Positions 45,009 through 54,177 are shown, numbered from the stretch's first letter. The stretch is DNA of 64,000 bases from LVI-A0039 sp033105485 (GCA_033105485.1 CP136956.1:1302001-1366000), one strand, 5' to 3'. The notes: generated by a model from the sequence alone, not told the origin. Made by a program: numbers and translations.

Positions 45009-46542
45009 ATTTATATATCAAATATATCCTAAAAGCTTTAAGGATAGTAATAATGATGGAGTTGGGGATATCCCAGGAATAATCGAAAAATTTGACTACA
45101 TAAAAACTTTAGGTGTTGATTACATTTGGTTAACTCCTATCTTATGTAGTCCTCAAAACGATAATGGCTACGATATAAGTGATTATTTTTCAATTGATCC
45201 GATTTTTGGGACAATAGATGATTATAAAAAGCTAATTTCTATTGCAAAACAATCGGGGATTAAAGTTATGTTTGATTTAGTTTTAAATCACATATCGACT
45301 GAACACATGTGGTTCCAGGAAGCAATAAAAGGTAATGATGAATACATTGATTACTTTATTTGGAAAGAGCAGCCAAATGAACTGATGAGTGCATTTGGTA
45401 CAAGTGCTTGGAGCTATATAGACGCTATAGATATGTATTACCTTCATTTGTTTGGTGCTACACAAGCAGACTTAAATTGGCATAATCCGAAAGTTAGAAA
45501 AGAACTATATGAAATGATAAACTATTGGATTGAGATTGGGGTCGAAGGCTTTAGATTAGATGTAATTGACTTAATTGCTAAAGAACCAGAATATATGATT
45601 ACTAGTCGTGGTCCAAAATTTGTTGAATATTTAGAAGAGTTAGTAACTAATACATTCAAAGACAAGTATCTATCAGTAGGTGAGTGCTGGAATTTTGGTC
45701 CCGAGAATACACTGGATATAACTGGCGAGAATGGACTAACACAAGCTTTTCATTTTAGTCACTTAAACTGGATACATCCAAAATGGGGGACTCCCAAAAT
45801 AAGTACTACTGAACTTGCTAATGTTATGAATAAATGGCAGCAGTCAGAAGAAGTGATTGAAGCCTTAGTATTAAATAATCATGATTTACCACGTTTACAA
45901 TCGTATTGGTATGGTCCAAGTCGAAACAACTATGATAATTATTTGAAATGTACAATGCTATTTAGTTTAAATTTACTATCAAAAGGTAATACGTATATTT
46001 ATCAAGGTGAAGAAATTGGTTTAGAAAATGCTTATAACTTTTCATTAAATGATTACGATGATGTAGAGACAACTAATAAGGTTGAGTTAATGCGTGCAGA
46101 GGGAAAAAATGACCAAGAAATCTTAGAGTTGATGCATACTGTTTCGCGTGATAATGCACGAATTCCAATGCGCTGGACTGAGGAACAGGGATCAGGATTT
46201 TCCATGGTATCACCATGGATTAAAGAAGGAATAAATGCTAGCTCTGTAGAAAAAGATTTATCAGATATAAATAGTATCCATAAGATGTATACACAGATGA
46301 TAAAATGGAAAAAAAATAACTATCACTATTTTGGCGAATTTAAAGCTGAATCATTTGGAGAAACTTTAAAAATAGTTAATGGTAATTTTATGATGCTAAT
46401 CAATTTATCAAGTGAGGAAGTTGCTTACCTAAAGCCCAATGACGAAATTGCAATATCAAACTATAATCAGGAGTCGGATAAATTAAGAGCTTACGAATTT
46501 ATTGTATACGAACGCCAGAAAACTTTTACAAGAAAAAGTTGA
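44998..46542 (+). CDS. GH13 alpha-glucosidase (oligo-1,6-glucosidase / DexB-like)
   Basis: A 514-residue GH13 enzyme with the conserved regions in order: FDLVLNHIS (I), GFRLDVIDL with nucleophile Asp188 (II), VGECW with acid/base Glu229 (III) and LNNHDLPR with Asp296 (IV). The opening FIYQIYPKSF and DNGYDISDY are typical of the oligo-1,6-glucosidase/alpha-glucosidase subfamilies. Start set at 44998, since AGGA lies 11 bases upstream; earlier in-frame codons are worse spaced. It ends in TGA. It probably hydrolyses alpha-linked gluco-oligosaccharides or glucose caps; the substrate in this operon is unclear. Confidence 0.88.
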   Translation: MENKFIYQIYPKSFKDSNNDGVGDIPGIIEKFDYIKTLGVDYIWLTPILCSPQNDNGYDISDYFSIDPIFGTIDDYKKLISIAKQSGIKVMFDLVLNHISTEHMWFQEAIKGNDEYIDYFIWKEQPNELMSAFGTSAWSYIDAIDMYYLHLFGATQADLNWHNPKVRKELYEMINYWIEIGVEGFRLDVIDLIAKEPEYMITSRGPKFVEYLEELVTNTFKDKYLSVGECWNFGPENTLDITGENGLTQAFHFSHLNWIHPKWGTPKISTTELANVMNKWQQSEEVIEALVLNNHDLPRLQSYWYGPSRNNYDNYLKCTMLFSLNLLSKGNTYIYQGEEIGLENAYNFSLNDYDDVETTNKVELMRAEGKNDQEILELMHTVSRDNARIPMRWTEEQGSGFSMVSPWIKEGINASSVEKDLSDINSIHKMYTQMIKWKKNNYHYFGEFKAESFGETLKIVNGNFMMLINLSSEEVAYLKPNDEIAISNYNQESDKLRAYEFIVYERQKTFTRKS

Positions 46543-46567
46543 CACATGCGACTATTAATGCTACTAT
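46539..46567 (+). promoter_or_regulatory. SigA-type promoter of the second MsmK gene
   Basis: TTGACA (46539-46544, overlapping the GH13 stop), 17-bp spacer, TACTAT (46562-46567). A direct repeat GTTGACAATGTTGAC (46586-46600) lies downstream in the leader. This lets the ATPase be made independently of the long operon. Confidence 0.7.
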
Positions 46568-46624
46568 ATACTTGTTAGAAAAATAGTTGACAATGTTGAC
46601 TAATAATTTATTGGAGGAGTTTTA

Positions 46625-47716
46625 ATGAGTTACGTAGATTTTAAAGGGATTCACAAAAAGTATGAAAACGCTGATTTTTATTCAGTAACAGATTTTAATC
46701 TAGAAATTGAAAAGGGAGAGTTCATTGTATTCGTTGGGCCAAGTGGTTGTGGTAAATCAACAACTTTAAGAATGCTTGCTGGACTTGAAGAAATTTCTGA
46801 AGGAGATTTAAGCATTGATGGAGTGCGTGTAAATGACGTTCACCCTAAAGATAGAGATATCGCAATGGTATTCCAAAACTATGCATTATACCCACATATG
46901 AGTGTTGCTGACAACATTTCGTTCGGTTTAAAAATTGCTAAAATGCCGAAAGATGAAATTGAGAAGAAAGTACAGTGGGCTGCAGATATCTTAGGTCTTA
47001 CTGATTACTTAAAACGTAAACCAAAAGATTTATCAGGTGGGCAAAGACAACGTGTGGCACTTGGGCGTGCAATCGTGCGTAATCCAAAAGTATTCTTAAT
47101 GGATGAGCCATTATCAAACTTAGATGCAAAACTACGTGTAAGCATGCGTAATGAAATTACGAAGTTACACCGTGATTTAGATGCAACTACTGTATATGTA
47201 ACACACGATCAAGTAGAAGCGATGACAATGGCAGATAGAATTGTTGTTTTAAAAGATGGTATTATTCAACAAGTGGGAACACCAATGGATTTATATAATA
47301 AACCAGAAAACTTATTTGTTGCTGGATTTATTGGAGCACCACAAATGAACTTCTTTAATGTAAAAGTAGAAGGAAGTCAAATTATTTTTGAAGATGGAAC
47401 TAAAATTGAAGCACCAGAAGGTGTTGTTAAACAATTAGGAACTCCAAGTGAGTGTGTTTTAGGTATTCGTCCAGAACACGTATCAATCGACAAAGTAGCT
47501 TTAGATGCATTCCCTCACCAAGTAATGACATCTGAAATTATCAACTTAGAGCGTATGGGGAACGAAAACCACGTATTCATGAAAGTTGGATCAAGTGACG
47601 TTATCTTAAAAGTACCAAGTAGAATGACTGAAGGTTTAGGTGACAAACTAGAATTTATGGTTGACATCAATAAATGTCACTTCTTCAACAAGGAAACTGA
47701 ACAAAGAATTTTTTAA
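46625..47716 (+). CDS. msmK: Sugar ABC transporter ATPase, MsmK/UgpC type
   Basis: A 363-residue ATPase, close paralog of the one at 9232: Walker A GPSGCGKST, Q-loop VFQNYALYPHM, signature LSGGQRQR, Walker B FLMDEPLSNLD, H-loop VTHDQVEAMTM and C-terminal MalK-like regulatory domain. Ribosome site GGAGG. It has its own promoter and could power the LplB/LplC-type importer upstream as well as other carbohydrate importers, as MsmK does in streptococci (family knowledge). Confidence 0.93.
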   Translation: MSYVDFKGIHKKYENADFYSVTDFNLEIEKGEFIVFVGPSGCGKSTTLRMLAGLEEISEGDLSIDGVRVNDVHPKDRDIAMVFQNYALYPHMSVADNISFGLKIAKMPKDEIEKKVQWAADILGLTDYLKRKPKDLSGGQRQRVALGRAIVRNPKVFLMDEPLSNLDAKLRVSMRNEITKLHRDLDATTVYVTHDQVEAMTMADRIVVLKDGIIQQVGTPMDLYNKPENLFVAGFIGAPQMNFFNVKVEGSQIIFEDGTKIEAPEGVVKQLGTPSECVLGIRPEHVSIDKVALDAFPHQVMTSEIINLERMGNENHVFMKVGSSDVILKVPSRMTEGLGDKLEFMVDINKCHFFNKETEQRIF

Positions 47717-47751
47717 TAAAAACATAAAATAAACTAATATATTATAATTTA

Positions 47752-47777
47752 GCTCAACAGTTTGTTGGGCTTTTTTT
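47752..47777 (+). terminator. Intrinsic terminator of the second MsmK gene
   Basis: GCTCAACA/TGTTGGGC stem (one G-T pair) with a three-base loop, followed by seven T residues. Confidence 0.9.
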
Positions 47778-47885
47778 ATGAATTATTAGTGGATTTTTTC
47801 TGTGTTAAATATTGTTGACAACACATATTTCAAAAGAAAACACTTGGCACTAAAATAGGTGTATAATAAGTCGAAGAGGAGATTT

Positions 47886-49631
47886 ATGTTGTCAATTATT
47901 AAGAATTTAAAATGGTATTTTAAAGAACATAAAAAGATGTATTTTACACTTACTTTTATGATTATCTTTATATCGTATTTAACTACCCTAACCCCCAAAT
48001 TAATCGGGCAGTTAATCGACTACATTGCGATGGACGCACTAACGGGAGAGCGCTTCACATATTTAATTATCGCAATTACAATTTTACCAATTGCAACCTA
48101 TTTACTAAATAGGTTTTATCACCATAACTTAAATTTACGTGGTGAGGATTTATCGAAAGAAATGCGTATTAGGTATTTGGCAAAATTATTCAGTAGTGAT
48201 ATTGAATTATACGAATCATATAATAAGGGTGAACTTATTTCGAGAGTGTCAAATGATTTATTAGCAATTACCCAAGCAGTTACTGTAGTGCTTAGTGATG
48301 TAACGTATTGTTTTACGTTACTTGCGTTTATTTTATTAACAATGATATTTACAATTTCATTTAAACTTACAGTAATTGCCTTTTTAATTATTCCAATTAC
48401 GTTTTGGTTAATTAGTTTACTATTAAATCATATGCGTAAGTATTATAAAATTCACCGTAAGATTTACGCGAAGTTCTTCGATTCTATTTTAGAGTCACTA
48501 GAAGGAATGCGAGTTGTGCGTGCATATGTTTACGAAGAAGATGATCTTGCGAAAAATCAAAATGCAATTATGGATGATATTAATTCATGGCGTAAGATTG
48601 TAAAGTTTGAAACTATCTTTACTCCGATGTTTGAGCTTGTAATTGCAATAAGTACTGTGCTTACCTTTGTATTTGGTACTAGCATGGTAATTAGTGGAGA
48701 ACTAAGTCCTGGTGAACTTATTACTTTTAGTATGTACATTACAATGGTAAGTGGTCCAATCTTAGTTCTTGCTAATGTTTATAATTTAATTAATCAAGCG
48801 ATGATTGCTGATACGCGCATGCAATCAGTAATGCAGTATGAAAATAAAGTTGAAAATATTGATTCAGCTAAAGAGGTTGCAGAGTTTAAGCATTTATTAT
48901 TCGATCGCGTGAGTTATATGTATCCTTTTAGTGATGTAAACACAATCGATGAAATTAGCTTGGAAGTATTCGCAGGTGAAACAATCGGAATTGTTGGGCC
49001 AAGTGGTAGCGGTAAGAGTACGATATTACGTCAGTTACTACGTGACTTTAACCCAACGGATGGGGAGATTCTCATCAATGGTGAAGATTTTAAAACTCTT
49101 AAAATGGAAGATGTTCGTAACTTAGTAGGTTATGTTCCTCAAAGTGATATCTTATTTAGTGGAACATTATCAGAAAACTTAGATATTTCTAAAGGTCATG
49201 TAGATGAGCAGACAAAATACTCAGCTATGTATATTGCTGACATGGGGCATGATATCAAGCGTATGGAGTGTGGAATTAATACTGAGTTAGGTGAAGGTGG
49301 AGCAGGTCTTAGTGGCGGACAAAAGCAGAGGTTATCGATTGCTCGAGCTATTTTAAAAGATCCACAAATCCTATTACTAGATGACTCTCTAAGTGCAGTT
49401 GATGCTAATACCGAAAAAGCGATAATCAATAACTTACGTGAGCACCGTTCAGGTAAAACTAATATTATGATTACGCACAGATTCTCAGTAGTTAAGAATG
49501 CAGATCGTATTTATGTTGTCGAGAAAGGGAAGATAGTTGAAGTTGGTAATCATAAACAACTGATGTATAACAAAGGTTGGTATTACGAACAATACTTAAA
49601 TCAAACGGGAGGTGAAAATGAACAGTTATAA
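47886..49631 (+). CDS. ABC exporter half-transporter with a degenerate ATP site
   Basis: A 581-residue fused membrane-ATPase protein: six-helix exporter domain (about 1-310), then an ATPase with Walker A GPSGSGKST (371-379), signature LSGGQKQR and Walker B LLLDDSLS, where Asp500 replaces the catalytic Glu. This substitution is typical of the degenerate-site half of heterodimeric exporters (BmrC/LmrC, TM287). The start at 47886 has GAGGAGA upstream; a TATAAT lies at 47862. It overlaps its partner by 14 bases. Drug or lipid export is likely; the substrate is unknown. Confidence 0.9.
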   Translation: MLSIIKNLKWYFKEHKKMYFTLTFMIIFISYLTTLTPKLIGQLIDYIAMDALTGERFTYLIIAITILPIATYLLNRFYHHNLNLRGEDLSKEMRIRYLAKLFSSDIELYESYNKGELISRVSNDLLAITQAVTVVLSDVTYCFTLLAFILLTMIFTISFKLTVIAFLIIPITFWLISLLLNHMRKYYKIHRKIYAKFFDSILESLEGMRVVRAYVYEEDDLAKNQNAIMDDINSWRKIVKFETIFTPMFELVIAISTVLTFVFGTSMVISGELSPGELITFSMYITMVSGPILVLANVYNLINQAMIADTRMQSVMQYENKVENIDSAKEVAEFKHLLFDRVSYMYPFSDVNTIDEISLEVFAGETIGIVGPSGSGKSTILRQLLRDFNPTDGEILINGEDFKTLKMEDVRNLVGYVPQSDILFSGTLSENLDISKGHVDEQTKYSAMYIADMGHDIKRMECGINTELGEGGAGLSGGQKQRLSIARAILKDPQILLLDDSLSAVDANTEKAIINNLREHRSGKTNIMITHRFSVVKNADRIYVVEKGKIVEVGNHKQLMYNKGWYYEQYLNQTGGENEQL

Positions 49632-51582
49632 ACAAGCGTGGAAATATGTCGGTAAAAATAAACGATACTTATTTTCAATGGTAATATTTTTAGTAATATT
49701 CCAGTTTTTCAATTCATTATCACCAATCATTATTCAAGATATCTTAGATAATCAATTACTTGGAGTAACAGGAACTTGGTATCAAGCAGATGAGGGTTAC
49801 CTAGTAGACGGAGTAACATTAAATCGAGAAAGCAGTAATAGTCAAGAGTATACGATTGCTTATGTTGAAGATAACTTCTACATTTCAGAAGGTGTAGTCC
49901 CGAATGGAACTAGACAAATTATTGGTAGCGATATCGTAGTAAATGGTGAACGCTATGAAGCAACTAAATTATCACAAGATGATATGTCGACAATCTTTGA
50001 ATCACAAAACATTGGTATTAAGCGTGATTTAGTCTTACTTGTTGCTGTTCTAACTATTAGTATTGTAGCTAGTTACTTGCAACGAATCAGTGGAGCATTA
50101 TTAACCGTTAACTCAACACGTGATATCCGTTTAGATGTAGTTAAGAAGTTTGAATACATTGATATTGGGGTTATTGAATCTGAGCCTGTTGGTAAAACAG
50201 CAAATAGATTACTTGCTGATTCAATGGGTGTATCAATGTTATATACATCAACAGTCAATATTTTCATTTCCTCGGTTTTAGCAGTTATCTTTTCGTTCGT
50301 GGGAATGTACTTGTTATCACCAGTAGCTGCAACAATATGTTTAGTGATGATTCCGATTATGATTATTTGGGTACGCATCTTTACTAAGAAGATTAATGTG
50401 ATTGCTGAAAAGGTAAATGAGACTAACTCACGAATTGTTGGTCGTATGAATGAGATTATTAATGGAATTAGTGTTTTAAAAATCTTTAATAGTGAACAGA
50501 TGACAATTGATGGTTTCCGAGAACTTAATGACAAATATGTTGGTGAGAAAATTGAAGAAGTTGATTTACACTTAAGTCAAGGATGGAATGGAATCAACTT
50601 GTTCCAAGGTTTAGTTATTGCAGTTGTAGTAGGAATTATGGCCTATACTAATTTAATTGGCCTAACGGCAATTGAAGCAGGACTTATCTATGCCTTCTAT
50701 AGTTATATTACAAAGATCATTGCGCCTTTAAATTTACTGTTTCATGAGTTCAGTAACTTAGAACATTCAAAAGTAAAAATTGGTAGAATCTTTAAAATAA
50801 TTGATAGTCCTGAGGAAGATGCCAGCTTACAGCCAATAGAGCCGTATATAGGAGACGTTAAGTTTGATAATGTGACATTTAGTTACAACCCTGAAAAGAC
50901 GGCTCTAAACAACGTTAATATTGATATTAAAGCAGGTCAAAAGATTGGACTAGTTGGTCGTAGTGGTAGTGGTAAAAGTACAATCATTAATTTACTTATG
51001 AGATTCAATGACTTTAAAAGTGAAGATAGTGGAATGATCTACATTGATGGAGTTCCAATTGATACTCATAGTAAGCGTACATTCCGTTCGCACTTAGGGA
51101 TTATTTTACAGGAGCCAATCTTATTCCAAGGGACACTAGCTTCAAACATAAAGTTCGGTACTGAGGCAAGTGATGAAAAGGTAGTAGAAACATTAAAGTT
51201 AATTGGTGCTGAAAATATATTAGCAAAATTTGACAATGACATTAATAGTCATATTAGTAATAATGGTGCAAACTTATCATTAGGTGAAAAACAACTAATT
51301 TCACTTGCTCGTGTTCTTATTCGTGATCCACGTATTTTAATAATGGATGAGGCAACGGCTAATATTGATACAGAAACTGAATCAATGATAAACTACGCAC
51401 TGTCTGTTGTTGCTGAAAATAGAACAGTAATCATTGTCGCTCACAGATTAAGTACAATACGAGATGCTGATCAAATCATTGTATTAGAAGACGGAACAAT
51501 TGTTGAAAATGGTAATCATAACCAGTTACTAGCTCAAAACGGTAAGTATATGGAAATGTATCGAAATCAGACGGCAGTATAA
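49618..51582 (+). CDS. ABC exporter half-transporter, catalytic partner
   Basis: A 654-residue exporter: after the first helix comes an unusually long extracytoplasmic stretch (about residues 40-135) before the second, as in LmrD/BmrD-type proteins. The ATPase has Walker A GRSGSGKST, a non-standard signature LSLGEKQ and Walker B IMDEA with canonical Glu578. It pairs with the preceding degenerate half, giving one working ATP site. The start at 49618 follows GGGAGG. A MarR-like gene 25 bases downstream may control the pair. Confidence 0.9.
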   Translation: MNSYKQAWKYVGKNKRYLFSMVIFLVIFQFFNSLSPIIIQDILDNQLLGVTGTWYQADEGYLVDGVTLNRESSNSQEYTIAYVEDNFYISEGVVPNGTRQIIGSDIVVNGERYEATKLSQDDMSTIFESQNIGIKRDLVLLVAVLTISIVASYLQRISGALLTVNSTRDIRLDVVKKFEYIDIGVIESEPVGKTANRLLADSMGVSMLYTSTVNIFISSVLAVIFSFVGMYLLSPVAATICLVMIPIMIIWVRIFTKKINVIAEKVNETNSRIVGRMNEIINGISVLKIFNSEQMTIDGFRELNDKYVGEKIEEVDLHLSQGWNGINLFQGLVIAVVVGIMAYTNLIGLTAIEAGLIYAFYSYITKIIAPLNLLFHEFSNLEHSKVKIGRIFKIIDSPEEDASLQPIEPYIGDVKFDNVTFSYNPEKTALNNVNIDIKAGQKIGLVGRSGSGKSTIINLLMRFNDFKSEDSGMIYIDGVPIDTHSKRTFRSHLGIILQEPILFQGTLASNIKFGTEASDEKVVETLKLIGAENILAKFDNDINSHISNNGANLSLGEKQLISLARVLIRDPRILIMDEATANIDTETESMINYALSVVAENRTVIIVAHRLSTIRDADQIIVLEDGTIVENGNHNQLLAQNGKYMEMYRNQTAV

Positions 51583-51606
51583 TGTTATAATGATTATGAG
51601 GTAGAT

Positions 51607-51999
51607 ATGACAATAGAAAAGATTATTCAAGTAGCAAATAAACTTGAAGCACAATTAAATGAACGATATAGTGACTATGGCTTAACTGTGAATCAAGCGG
51701 ATTTATTAATATACTTTTACCAATTTGGGCAAAACGAGATTAGTGCTCAAGGTGCAATTGATGATTTAGGTATTGATAAACGTCTTATGTCATTAGCAAT
51801 CAAGAGTTTAGAAAAGAAGGATTATATTGTAAGACATACAAATGCAGTTGACAAACGTCAAAAAGATATTGAATTAAGTATTGAAGCATTAGAGATGTGT
51901 GAAGATCTAATTTTAATTAAAGAAGAAGTTAATGCTATTTTTGAAGCAAGTTTAGATTTTAAGCAAGTTCAATTATTAAATAGTTTAGAAATGGAGTAA
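51607..51999 (+). CDS. MarR-like transcriptional regulator
   Basis: A 130-residue protein with a winged-helix arrangement: LTVNQADLLIYF, the recognition segment GIDKRLMSLAIKSLEKKDYI and the wing RHTNAVDKRQKDIEL, the MarR-type pattern ending in the conserved D-x-R. Flanking helices would form the dimer interface. It directly follows the exporter pair with GAGG before the start, a common arrangement for repressors of drug exporters. It is short but complete for this family. Confidence 0.75.
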   Translation: MTIEKIIQVANKLEAQLNERYSDYGLTVNQADLLIYFYQFGQNEISAQGAIDDLGIDKRLMSLAIKSLEKKDYIVRHTNAVDKRQKDIELSIEALEMCEDLILIKEEVNAIFEASLDFKQVQLLNSLEME

Positions 52000-52001
52000 A
52001 T

Positions 52002-52115
52002 ATGAAAAACAATAGAAGTATTGCAATGGGTGTTTTAAACATCGTAGCAGCAGTAGCAACATTATGTACAACAGCGTTATTCATTATTAATGCTGTCCGT
52101 AGTTTTAAAAAATAA
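52002..52115 (+). CDS. 37-residue single-helix membrane peptide
   Basis: An ATG at 52002, two bases after the MarR stop, is preceded by GGAG (51994-51997) at good spacing and opens a 37-codon frame ending in TAA. The peptide has a basic start (MKNNRS), one hydrophobic helix of about 23 residues (IAMGVLNIVAAVATLCTTAL...) and a basic end (RSFKK). A terminator follows at 52126, so it is the last gene of the exporter operon. No family is recognised; small membrane subunits that modulate exporters are known elsewhere, so an accessory role is possible. Confidence 0.65.
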   Translation: MKNNRSIAMGVLNIVAAVATLCTTALFIINAVRSFKK

Positions 52116-52125
52116 TATTAAGAAT

Positions 52126-52151
52126 AAGGCCTATTTATTGGGCCTTTTTTT
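52126..52151 (+). terminator. Intrinsic terminator of the exporter operon
   Basis: AAGGCC/GGCCTT stem with a 9-base loop, followed by a seven-T run. Confidence 0.85.
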
Positions 52152-52457
52152 AAAATACTATAAAGTGAGTGGGATGCAGACATTTGTAGAAGATGTCAAA
52201 TTCTACATTATCTGATTATGTTTTATATAGGTTTAACAAACGGATCTAACAGGTAGTTAATTTTAAATTGTCTTAGGAATTCCTTAAAAAGTTAGTTAAC
52301 AACCGATGATATTGTGTTTATTTAAAGATTGGCCAAAGATTAAGCGTATTAACATATGCGTATTAACATATGCGTATTAACATATGCGTATTAAATTAAA
52401 TGCAAAAGGGGAGGGAAAATGTTTAAATCATAGATATAATAAATCAATAGGAGAAAT
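52152..52457. other. Intergenic region between the exporter operon and the alpha/beta hydrolase
   Basis: About 300 bp with no convincing gene. It holds two overlapping, mutually exclusive hairpins (GACAT/ATGTC 52179-52197 and TGTAGAA/TTCTACA 52185-52207), a palindrome AGGAATTCCT (52275-52284), the 14-bp tandem repeat at 52344, and a TATAAT (52435-52440) 18 bases before the hydrolase start, without a clear -35. Confidence 0.6.
52344..52394. repeat. 14-bp tandem repeat, about 3.6 copies
   Basis: GCGTATTAACATAT is repeated exactly three times (52344-52385) and continues for nine more bases (GCGTATTAA). Each junction creates CATATG. It lies 64 bp upstream of the hydrolase start, so it might be a cluster of binding sites or a slippage product. 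Confidence 0.95.
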
Positions 52458-53210
52458 ATGGGATTACTAAATTATAATGGTAAAAAAATATATTATAGTA
52501 TACAAGGAGATGGTCCGATATTAATAATTTTACATGGAAATACTGCATCATCTAAGATGTTTGATTCGATTATTAGTGAGTATATTAGATATTTTAAAAT
52601 TGTAACTTTAGATTTCTTGGGAAATGGGAAATCGGATCGAATTCCAGAAATGGCAACAGATTTATGGTATGATCAAGCATTGCAGGTAGTTGAATTGTGC
52701 AAGCGAAATAAATTTACTAATGTGAATATACTTGGTTGTAGTGGTGGAGCGTATACCGCTTTAAACGTTGCTTTGGAAGAATCAGGGCTTGTATCAAATC
52801 TTTTTGCTGACAGTTTTGGTCCTCCAAAATCTATGGATGCTATTTCGGGTGCTATAACTCTTGAGCGCCAAAGTGCTCTAAAAGACAAAGGTGCAATTGA
52901 ATTTTGGAAGACTATGCATGGCTTAGATTATGCGGAAGTAGTTATTCAAGATGCAAATGCGATTGAACGACATCATAAATACATAAAAAACTTTTTTCAT
53001 GGAGATTTAAGTGTGGTTAAATCAAATATTTATTTGTTAGGTTCTAAATGTGACCAATTTTATCCAAATATAGATCAAATTTTCTTAGACTATAAAAAAG
53101 TAATCAAGAAATGTAAAGTAAAAGTTTTTGAAGATGGTGGACATGTTGTAACATTAACTAATCAAAATGAAGTGTTAGAAATAATCAAGAATGAGATTAA
53201 AGTTCCTTAA
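52458..53210 (+). CDS. Alpha/beta-fold hydrolase
   Basis: A 250-residue alpha/beta hydrolase: HGNTASSKMF (oxyanion region near residue 27), DFLGNGKSDR, nucleophile elbow GCSGGAY with Ser near residue 96, DQFYP with the probable acid and GGHVV with the triad His near the C-terminus. No signal peptide. It resembles small esterases or lactonases of the MhpC type, but the sequence gives no substrate. ATAGGAG precedes the start. It appears monocistronic, bounded by a tandem repeat upstream and a terminator at 53437. Confidence 0.85.
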   Translation: MGLLNYNGKKIYYSIQGDGPILIILHGNTASSKMFDSIISEYIRYFKIVTLDFLGNGKSDRIPEMATDLWYDQALQVVELCKRNKFTNVNILGCSGGAYTALNVALEESGLVSNLFADSFGPPKSMDAISGAITLERQSALKDKGAIEFWKTMHGLDYAEVVIQDANAIERHHKYIKNFFHGDLSVVKSNIYLLGSKCDQFYPNIDQIFLDYKKVIKKCKVKVFEDGGHVVTLTNQNEVLEIIKNEIKVP

Positions 53211-53436
53211 CTTTAAATCAATACAAGATTATATAACTGTATACGGTTGTATATTCAATGGCACAAACACTAAATATTTAAAGACTAATGAAATAACCGA
53301 ACTTATTTTCATCGCAGTTTTGTTAGGCCTATCGGTAAATGGACAATTTCTAAACCTACTAATTGAGATTTTAAATAATATGTATTCAAACTATTTTTGG
53401 GTTTGCTGTTTAACTAAAATAGTTTTATAAAATGAA

Positions 53437-53465
53437 AAAACTACATCGTCTGATGTAGTTTTTTT
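53437..53465. terminator. Terminator between the hydrolase and the YczE-like gene
   Basis: AAAACTACATC/GATGTAGTTTT, 11-bp perfect stem with a GTCT loop, then more T residues. The A-run on the other side allows function on the minus strand also. The roughly 225 bp between the hydrolase stop and this hairpin holds only an unconvincing 79-codon frame. Confidence 0.85.
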
Positions 53466-53495
53466 GTTTATTAAGATTTTATATATTAGTTGATT

Positions 53496-54143
53496 TTAGT
53501 GTACATCTTCAATTTTAAAGATTTTGTGTACTAAGTTTACTTGTAATCCTGAAGTGAAGATTAAGTAGGCAGTCCCGAAACTGATTGTAACACCTAAGTC
53601 TAAAACAATACTTAAGATAATAGTAATTACGAATAAAGTAACATCACTCATTAAACGAGCTGTTCCTAAGTCTTTACCTGTAGCCCAAGATAATTGTAAA
53701 CAGAATCTATCGTAAGGTGCAATGAACAAGTTACTTTTTGACATAAAGTAAATACCAATACAGAATACGAATACACTTACAACGAATAATACTAAGTTAA
53801 CAATAAATGCATCGATAGTAGCGTTTGCAACACCGTCTGCAATAAATTGGAATAAGTTAATTACTCGTGTTAAAGCGAAGATTGAAATAGCAGATAAAGC
53901 TAATTCACTCCATTTAGATTCTAATTTCTTCATACCAACAATTAAGATAATTAAGAAGATAGAGTGTAATAACACTGCGGCATTCCCAAAGTTCACTCCT
54001 GTTATTCCTGCCATAGCTAGTGTTGCAGTATCGAACATTGAAACTCCCCAGTCAATTCCGATCGTTACTTGTAACCCCGCTGATAATAATACTGCCCCTA
54101 CAACTGCAAATAAAATCCTAGTAGAAAGTTTTCTCTCTTGCAT
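53496..54143 (-). CDS. YczE/YitT-like membrane protein
   Basis: A 215-residue protein with about five hydrophobic helices. The motifs GIDWGVSMFDTATL and APYDRFCLQLSWATG match the YczE/YyaS group, membrane proteins of unknown function. The start at 54143 follows AGGAGG; a longer frame upstream has no ribosome site. A promoter is visible (54178-54205). The next gene upstream encodes a paralog with the same motifs. Confidence 0.8.
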   Translation of the reverse strand: MQERKLSTRILFAVVGAVLLSAGLQVTIGIDWGVSMFDTATLAMAGITGVNFGNAAVLLHSIFLIILIVGMKKLESKWSELALSAISIFALTRVINLFQFIADGVANATIDAFIVNLVLFVVSVFVFCIGIYFMSKSNLFIAPYDRFCLQLSWATGKDLGTARLMSDVTLFVITIILSIVLDLGVTISFGTAYLIFTSGLQVNLVHKIFKIEDVH

Positions 54144-54177
54144 AATTTTTACGCCTCCTAGTTTTTTCAACTCAAAG

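Noticed and set aside
50073..50534. 153-codon minus-strand frame inside the second exporter half
   Set aside because: Antisense shadow; the plus-strand frame has all ABC exporter motifs.
52344..52394. 14-bp repeat as plasmid-type replication iterons
   Set aside because: No replication-initiator gene or DnaA-box cluster nearby, and the surrounding genes look chromosomal.
53191..53430. 79-codon frame after the alpha/beta hydrolase
   Set aside because: No ribosome site, begins inside the hydrolase gene, composition is unlike a structured protein and no family is recognisable.
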